Source: Auxenochlorella pyrenoidosa (lineage: Eukaryota; Chlorophyta; Trebouxiophyceae; Chlorellales; Chlorellaceae). From it: a stretch of DNA of 23,768 nucleotides. The notes beneath the pieces were generated by a model. The model was not told the DNA's origin, made no database searches, and worked only from the letters and a program-made list of their open reading frames with translations. This document shows, one piece after another, positions 17,831-23,768 of the stretch. A program made the translations under genes and the position numbers. The stretch covers positions 354,123 through 377,890 of the forward strand of contig KQ482017.1 of NCBI GenBank assembly GCA_001430745.1, given 5' to 3'. Position 1 is the first letter of the stretch, and every line of letters starts with the position of its first letter.

Positions 17831-20800
17831 ATGGCTGAGAGGCTCTCAGAGAGGCTGCCAGCGCAGCTGGACGGCTCAGCTGGTGTAGCCCCAGCTCTCT
17901 CCCGCCAGCTGCAGCAGGATATACGGACCCTCACAAAGAAGGTGGGCGGACGGTGGGGTGGGGAAGTTCGAGGCAGGCTCTGCCGAAACTGCTGGCCAGC
18001 TGAATGCATTGTGAACAGCGCTCGATCTCCTCTGCACGTGGCCGCAGAGTCTCCTGCCGGCTTTGCCTCCGCCGCCGCCGCTGCTGCCGCCGCTGCCAGC
18101 TCTGCTGCCACTCACCCGACTGCCCTTGTGTGGGCCTCCTGTTGCAGGCTACAGGGCTCCTATCCCAGATGAATCAGCAGGTATGTTTGCAAGGAACCTC
18201 CTGCACCCGTACTGATCTATCCACGTAGCCTCCTGTCGCCCACTCTCCCTGTTCACTTGCAACCACCTCACTCAGTGCTGCCTCCTGCCTGCAGCTGCAA
18301 AAGCTGAGGGACAAGAACCAGCGGGCAACCGACGAAGCAGCCACGATTCGGGTGCAGCTGGCTGGGTCGGGAGATGCTGCAGCATCCACTGCATCGCAGG
18401 GCGGCGCGGCCGCAGCGCTTTCAGCGCCGGCCCCGCCGCCACCGGGCAGCAGCGCGCGGCGGCGGCAGGGCAGCGCCTCCACAGCAGCAGCCGAGGCGGC
18501 GGAGCAGTACCGGCTGGCGGAGGAGCTGCTGGCAGCTGCAGCCAGCTTCAGGGCTGCCCCCGAGGCGGCCGCGCTGCTCGCCGGCTTGGCCGAGGGCCAG
18601 GCTCAGCAGCAGGGCCAACAGGGGCAGCAGCGGCCACGGCAGGAGCCCAGCAGCAGCGCGGTCCAGCGGCTTGAAGCAGCCGTTGATGCCTGCGCCAACG
18701 GCCTGCTTGCGCAGCAGGGGCAGCAGCAGCAGGGGCAGCAGGGGCAGCATGCTGCAGCAGGCGACAGCAGTGGAGGCGGCGGCGGCGACAGCGCGGCCGC
18801 CGCTGTGGCAGCGGGGAGCGCTGACACATTGGCTGCCACTTGCAGAGCAGCAGCAGCGGCGATGGCAGGGGCAGCAGAAGCGGGCAGCACTTCGTCGGAT
18901 CGGGAGCAGAAAGAGCAGCCGGCAAGTGGCGCCGGCAGCTCCGCAGTGGCAGAGCCTGCTGCTGCCGGCAGCGTCGGGGAGGCTTTGCAAGGGCGGCAGG
19001 AGGAGGCAGAAGAAGGGCTGGTCGTGGCCAAGGATGTGGCCTTGATGTCACCCTACATCCAGGTGAGTGAGAGTGCTTGTGGATTGCAGATTGTGGGTTT
19101 TGTTTTTTGTTTTGTTTGCATTGCTGCACTGAGGCCGACAGTTTGCAGCCTGGGTCAGCTTGTCACGCAGCTTGCGGGCATCTCCTGCAAACTGGGCAGT
19201 TGGGCGCTCGCAGGCCAGCAGCATGAGCTGCTACGCTGCTGCTGCCGGGCACGATGCTGCGCCCGAAAAAGTGCCGCCCGTGCAGCGTGGTTTGCCTGGG
19301 GTGCATTGCCCCCAACCCTGCTGTCTGTGCCCCTGCCCGTGCGCAGCGTGAGGTGCTGCAGAACGGGTTTGGCCTGCCGGGCAACCCGCCGGTGCAGCTG
19401 CCCAAGCAGGTGTGTGGTATCGGGCTGGCTCTGCATGCCCTTGCTGGCGGCTGCGCTGGAGCGCAAAATGTGGGTGGGAGTTGGAACCCTGCCATGCCTT
19501 TGTGTCCGTCTCAGTGAGCCGCAGTGGGTCACACGCAGCAACCCCCACCCCTCTTCCCTGCTAAGAACCTGTTGAGAACCCCCCTGCGCCATGCAATGGT
19601 ACTGCAGGTGTCCCCCACTGCCTGGGAGATGATTGTGGAGTACTGCAGCTTCCACGCGGTGCCGGGTCGATCCGACAAGGTGCGGGCCAGGCGGGCTTGC
19701 TGACGGCAGGCCTGGCGCAAGCTTACACCAAGCTTACACGCGCACCGGCACCTACGATCACTGGGGCGGCGCAGCTCCCCGTGGACTAGGCGCCTCCTGC
19801 TGGCTACTGCTGGGCTCGCCGCTGCCGGTACCGCGCAGCGTGTGGGGCGAGCCCAGCGCGCACGGCACGCCTCGCCACTTACACACACGTTGCCCCGCCC
19901 CCGGCGCGGCCCCCCCGGCCTTGCAGGAGCGGCGCATGTTTGACGAGCGCTTCATCCGGCGCGACTCCTCGCAGCTCTGCGACCTCACCTCTGCGGCAGA
20001 CGGCCTGGAGATGCGCGTGCTGGTGGACCTGGGTGGGTGGGGACTGAGGGAGCGGGGGGGCCGTGCCTGGCTGCCTGGTTGGTGGGTGGACTGGCGTGCT
20101 GGTGGACCTGGGTGGGTGGGGGCTGAGGGAGCAGGGGGGGGTGCCTGGCTGCCTGGGTAGGTGGATTCCACAGCCAGGGTTTGCATGAAAGATGCGCATG
20201 CTGGTGGACCTGGGTGGGTGCCTGGCACTGAAGAGAGCAGGGGGGGTTGCCTGGCTGCCTGTGTGGGTGCACTCCAGAGCCAGGGTTTCCATGAAAGATG
20301 CGCGTGCTGGTGGACCTGGGTGCGTGCCTGGCACTGAGAGGGTGGTGGTGGTGGGGTTGGGGTTTGGTGGGGCGGACTGGCGTGTTGGTGGACCTGGGTG
20401 CGTGTGCACTGAAGGAAGGGCGTGGGGTTGGGGGGCTTGGGGGAGTGGGGTGCGGTGGGGGGCTTGGGTTGTTGGGTGGACTGCGGAGCCAGGGCCAGGG
20501 CTTGCGTGGATGACTGGGTGAATTGCTGCGCTCCACAGGCAAGGGCACGTCCAGGCGCCGATGGCCACCCCGACAATCTGGGCCCCTCCCGTCCCCTGCC
20601 TGCGCCCGCAGCCTCCCGCGCCATTGCGCGGCTGATCGAGGGCAAGAGCGCCGAGGAGATCCGCGAGGCCTTCCGCCTGCCCGACGACCTCAGCGAGGAG
20701 GAGAAGCTGGAGCCGATCCAGGGGCTGGCGGGTGAGGGGTTACGCACAATGGGGAGGTGTGGAGCCAGGTGCCGCCCCCGAACCCCCGCGGGGGCGCCGA

Positions 20801-22968
20801 ACGCGTGCGCGGGCGAGCCGCCTGCACCCATCGGCAGCTCGAGCTGGCACGCAGGCCGTGCGCAGAGGACGGCGGCCGGGCGCCGCCGCAGCACCCGCCG
20901 CGTGCACCCAGCAGCTCTGGCTGCACGCCAGGCTGGGCGCATTGTCGACAGCCCACGTGCCCCTTGCCCAGCTGCCGCCAGGACTGCCCACCCCTGGCCG
21001 CAGGCGCGCCCGACCCTCGGGTCCGCATGCTCAACCGTTTGTACACCAAGCGGCGCAAGGAGCTGCAGCAGCGGCGCCAGCAGCTGGAGGGCGGCGCGGC
21101 AGCTGGGCGGCAGCTGCTGCTGGAGGGCGCCGCCGCCGCGGCGGCGGGCAGCGGGGAGCAACAGGCGCAGCAGGCGCAGCAGGATGAGCGCTCACTAGAG
21201 GAGCTGCTCAGCTTTATTGAGTCGGCTGGCGGCGGGGACGGCGCCGCCAAGGCAGGCGCCAGCAAGGCCGCCGGCGGCAGCGGCAGCAAGAGCAAGAAGA
21301 AGAAGGCAAAGCAGCCGCAGCAGGTGCAGCAGCAGCAGGCGGCGCCGCAGCAAGCGCAGCCTGAGCAGCCCTTAGTGGCACGACAGCAGGGGCAGCAGCT
21401 GGCGGCACAAGGAGGTGTGCAGCCGCAGCAGCCGCAGCCACTGCCGCCATCGCAGCAGCAGCAGGCTGCCGAGCCGTCGAAGCGCGCAGCTTCCGCCAGC
21501 TCGGCTGGGCCATCTGCGCAGCCATCTCTGGCCTCCAGCACTCAGGATGCCACTCCTGTAGCAGAGCAGTCGCAGCATGAGCAGCGCCAGCCGGCACAGC
21601 AGCTGGCAGCGGCGCCAACGGCAGCCACTGCTAGGCAGGAGCAGCCAGCAGCAGACTCTCAAGAGCAGCAGCCCCCGGAGCGGCTGGCCATGCCGGTGCT
21701 GCCGCCTCGTCCCAAGCGGCGAGAGGCCTCGCGGGCGGCACCAGCCAGCAGGGAAGCCCCTCAGCAACAGGGCGCGGCAGCAGGCGCCGCAGAGCAGGCA
21801 CAGCAGGCAAAGCAGGTTGCCAGCCTGGCAGACGCTGACCTGGACGCCGACCTGCTGCTCAGCAGCTCCTGGCTCGCCTCTGCGGCGGGCCTGGGGGCAA
21901 GCAGCCACCTGATGTCTGCCCTGCCGCCCAGCTGCAGCCGCTTCCTATCGCTGCCGCCCGCCAGCGGCTACAGCGGCGCGAGTGTCGCCGGGGCAGCAGC
22001 AGCAGCCGACGCGTCGACCCTGTCTGCCGCAGCGGGCAGCGGCGGCGACGCCGGCGGGGCGCCAGGCAGCCCATTTGCGGCCCGGGCCTCGCTGACCTAC
22101 CGCCCAGTGTCTGTGCTGACCAGCCTGGCAAACTTTCGTGGGGCCACGCACGTGCGGCGCCTGCCGCCGCAGCCCAACCCCAGCGGCAAGAAGCCGCCGC
22201 TGCCGCCGTCAGCAGGGACGGCGGGCGGCCTGGCAGGCGAGAACGGCAGGGCTGCGAGCCCCGGCGGCAGGACGAACAGCAGCGGCACCAGCAGCGCCGT
22301 CAGCAGCGGGCGCAGCAGCGGCGCCGCGTCGCCAGCGCGCAAGGCGCCGCCGGCGGCGGCGGGGGGTGCCGCGGCTTTGGCAGCGGCTGCCGTCGCGCAG
22401 GCGGCAGCCGCTGCTGCTGCGGCACCAGGAGCAGGCGAGCCAGCAGCCCAGCCTGCAGCACCACCTGCTGATGCAGCCTCCGCGGCAGCACAAGCCGCCC
22501 AGCGGGCGGCAGCAGCTGCCTCGCCCGCGCCTGAGCAGCCTGCCTGGGAGCAGCCCCCCGGGCAGGTTTGCGCTGCAGCAGGGGCGGGCGCGCCTGCCGA
22601 CTTGGCAGCAGACGCGGCAGCTGTGTCGGACCTGCTGGCTTCGCTGCTCCGCGCGCTGGGCCTGGAGCGCCATCTGCAGGCAAGCTCGCAAGCGCTGCCT
22701 TGCACTTTGTCTGCAACGCCCGTCTTGTCGCTCACAGACCCTTCCTCCTCTGCCTTCTCAGCCCGCGCATTGCGCCATTCCCTGACCGCAGCGTCCACTG
22801 CCGCCTCTCCCGCTGCAGGTGGCGGCTCCAGACCCACCGCCCCCCCTCGCTGCCGGCACCGCTACGGCCCGCCCGCCCACCAAGCCCCACACAGCAGCTG
22901 CGGTGCTGCCGAGCGGTGCGCGCTTGGAGCTGCGCTGGACGCCGCCGCCCAGCTGCCCGGGCTGCTAG
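17831..22968 (+). CDS. Giant SKP1-like protein with plant ASK20/21-type core and long low-complexity extensions
   Basis: Nine exons: 17831-17941, 18148-18180, 18295-19062, 19347-19409, 19608-19679, 19927-20032, 20612-20731, 21004-22679, 22819-22968; about 1032 residues. SKP1 links F-box proteins to cullin in SCF ubiquitin ligases. The SKP1 core spans about 287-450: LVVAKDVALMSPYIQREV (POZ start), PTAWEMIVEYCSFHAV, FDERFIRRDSSQLCDLTSAA, then the C-terminal helices IARLIEGKSAEEIREAFRLP and DDLSEEEKLEPI. It continues into RVRMLNRLYTKRRKEL and LEELLSFIESAG followed by KSKKKKAK, as I remember from Arabidopsis ASK20/21; the classical terminal NxWAF is absent. Residues 1-75 look helical and 80-285 are Ala/Gln/Ser-rich. 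Residues 470-950 are disordered-looking poly-Gln/Ala/Ser/Pro, then DLLASLLRALGLERHLQ. The last intron seems to be GC-AG; without it the frame runs to a stop at 23024. SCF membership is inferred. Confidence 0.82.
20011..20403 (+). repeat. Minisatellite of exon-6 end plus donor inside SKP1-like intron 6
   Basis: The 22-nt end of exon 6 (encoding MRVLVDL, bases 20011-20032) and its GTGGGT donor reappear in the intron at about 20090, 20192, 20298 and 20376. Copied donors are offset by 79, 181, 287 and 365 nt. The two middle copies are nearly perfect over ATGCGC(G/A)TGCTGGTGGACC and share ATGAAAG before and TGCCTGGCACTGA after. The intron is G-rich and 579 nt long, the longest in this gene. Confidence 0.9.
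22680..22818 (+). other. Probable GC-AG intron 8 of the SKP1-like gene
   Basis: Coding-like sequence ends at GAGCGCCATCTGCAG; then comes GCAAGC, a consensus GC donor. The next 139 nt are T- and C-rich, include a CTGAC branch-like element and end in CCCGCTGCAG, all typical of introns here. No suitable GT donor is nearby. Splicing gives a 49-residue final exon with a TAG stop at 22966-22968. Retention keeps an open frame to 23024. Confidence 0.6.
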
Positions 22969-23471
22969 GCTGCACCAGGCAGGAATGCAGCATGGCTCTG
23001 CAGCGCGCCGTGCAGGCGCCCTGAACCTCCAACCCCACCTTGGAACCGCACCTTGAAAACCCAACGCCCACACTGCATTTTTCAGCCCATGTCGCCTCCT
23101 CAGTTTTGCGCACCCAGCGCGCTTGAGTGCCTATTGCACGCCTTGGAGTAATAAGTGTGAAGAAGCAGGGGTTCAGTTCTGCGGGGAGAAGCAAGGAAGA
23201 GCTGCAAGGGAGACCACAGGCTCGCGGGAGACGAAGAAGAAGGAGGGGCAGGGGGGCTGGCGCTGCCGCTTGCTGGTTTCGTACATTGGGTATACGAGGA
23301 CACATAGTGGGACAGGGCACATAGACACAGCCCAGCCGCTTTGGCTAGGGTGCGCCGCACCATAGGCGCCGTTTCGTGGAGCATGACAGCTTGGAGCGGG
23401 GAGCGCGCACGTGCCGCCCCCTCCCTTAGCAAGGGTGGACTCTGCTCTGCTCAAGAGGGCTGGTCCTGCCC
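22969..23471. other. Convergent 3' flanks
   Basis: This lies between the stops of the SKP1-like gene (plus) and the last gene (minus) and should contain both 3' UTRs. No TGTAA was found in either orientation, and no exon is supported. The retained-intron version of the SKP1-like frame would extend coding to 23024. Confidence 0.5.
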
Positions 23472-23768
23472 TCACGGCTTCAGCGCCTCCTCGTCATCCA
23501 GTGCAAACTTGGCCTCCTGTGCCCGGGGCGAGCCCGTTGCTGCCGCTGGCGCTGCACATGCCGGGCAAAGGGCAGGACCAAGGCTCATGTTGATGCGCAC
23601 GCACGCGCTACAGCGGTGCGCATGCTAAGCACAGCAAATCCAGGCAAGAGGCGCAGGCCGGCCCAGTTTGTTTTGTTTAAAAACGAGGCTGCAAGCCACA
23701 AACCTGCGGAGGGGTTGCGCAGGCCGCCGCTGCCATGCGCGCCATCGCCCAGCGGCGAGGGCGCGGGC
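23472..23768 (-). CDS. C-terminal exons of an unrecognised gene (partial, runs off the right edge)
   Basis: Two exons fit together: 23768-23704, cut by the window edge, with donor GTTTGT in phase 1, and 23551-23472 (acceptor ATGTGCAG, two bases completing the codon, TGA stop at 23474-23472). They encode a Gly/Ala/Pro-rich tail (PLGDGAHGSGGLRNPS, then PAAATGSPRAQEAKF) ending in an acidic LDDEEALKP. The composition suggests a disordered C-terminus. There is not enough sequence to name a family. The intron contains an AT-rich stretch (TTTGTTTTGTTTAAAAAC, plus strand about 23668-23685), unlike neighbouring introns. The gene is convergent with the SKP1-like gene. Confidence 0.5.

Noticed and set aside
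20192..20403. Open frame starting MRMLVDLGG as an extra SKP1-like exon
   Set aside because: These are copies of the exon 6 end in a G-rich repeat; no acceptor precedes them and they do not maintain the SKP1 frame.
20757..21003. Start of a 755-codon plus-strand open frame
   Set aside because: The part before 21004 is intron 7 of the SKP1-like gene; only the portion from 21004 onward is coding.
1..23768. CRISPR array, tRNA, rRNA, transposase or prophage genes
   Set aside because: No regularly spaced palindromic repeats, cloverleaf sequences, transposase or reverse transcriptase motifs, or terminal inverted repeats were seen on reading both strands.

Overview
This is nuclear DNA from a GC-rich, intron-dense eukaryote, most likely a chlorophyte green alga of the Chlorella/trebouxiophyte kind. 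Supporting signs are genes cut into many short exons, GTGAGC/GTGCGC-type donors with pyrimidine-tract plus CAG acceptors, a green-algal TGTAA 3'-end signal, a plant-type SKP1-like protein, and a likely plastid-targeted protein. I see no operons, CRISPR arrays, tRNAs, rRNAs or insertion sequences. All gene models were read by hand by matching splice phases and family motifs; none rests on transcript data.

Layout, left to right. Minus strand: the exon of a DXD-type glycosyltransferase that runs off the left edge (142-953); an unrecognised 87-residue protein (1758-2486); a 53-residue NPDV-type protein resembling the complex I MLRQ/B12D family (2681-2977); a complete 12-exon ATP-dependent dihydroxyacetone kinase (4068-8371); and a weak, possibly frameshifted minus-strand coding patch (8558-8829). 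Plus strand: a 17-exon, about 901-residue coiled-coil protein with a putative chloroplast transit peptide (9565-16509), then a SKP1-domain protein of about 1032 residues with very long low-complexity extensions (17831-22968). The right edge holds the last two exons of an unrecognised minus-strand gene (23472-23768), convergent with the SKP1-like gene.

The genes form no evident common pathway. The most interesting features are architectural. (1) The coiled-coil gene is built mainly from phase 0-0 exons of 105 nt, each encoding a 35-residue (five-heptad) module that ends in Leu-Glu at the splice donor. (2) In at least three introns (after coiled-coil exons 4 and 10, and after SKP1-like exon 6) the exon's 3' end together with its splice donor is copied, tandemly or repeatedly, into the intron. 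Every such copied donor is offset by a number not divisible by three. (3) Two introns appear to be GC-AG introns whose phases cannot be met by a nearby GT donor. (4) A plant ASK20/21-like SKP1 core sits inside a protein about six times the usual SKP1 length.
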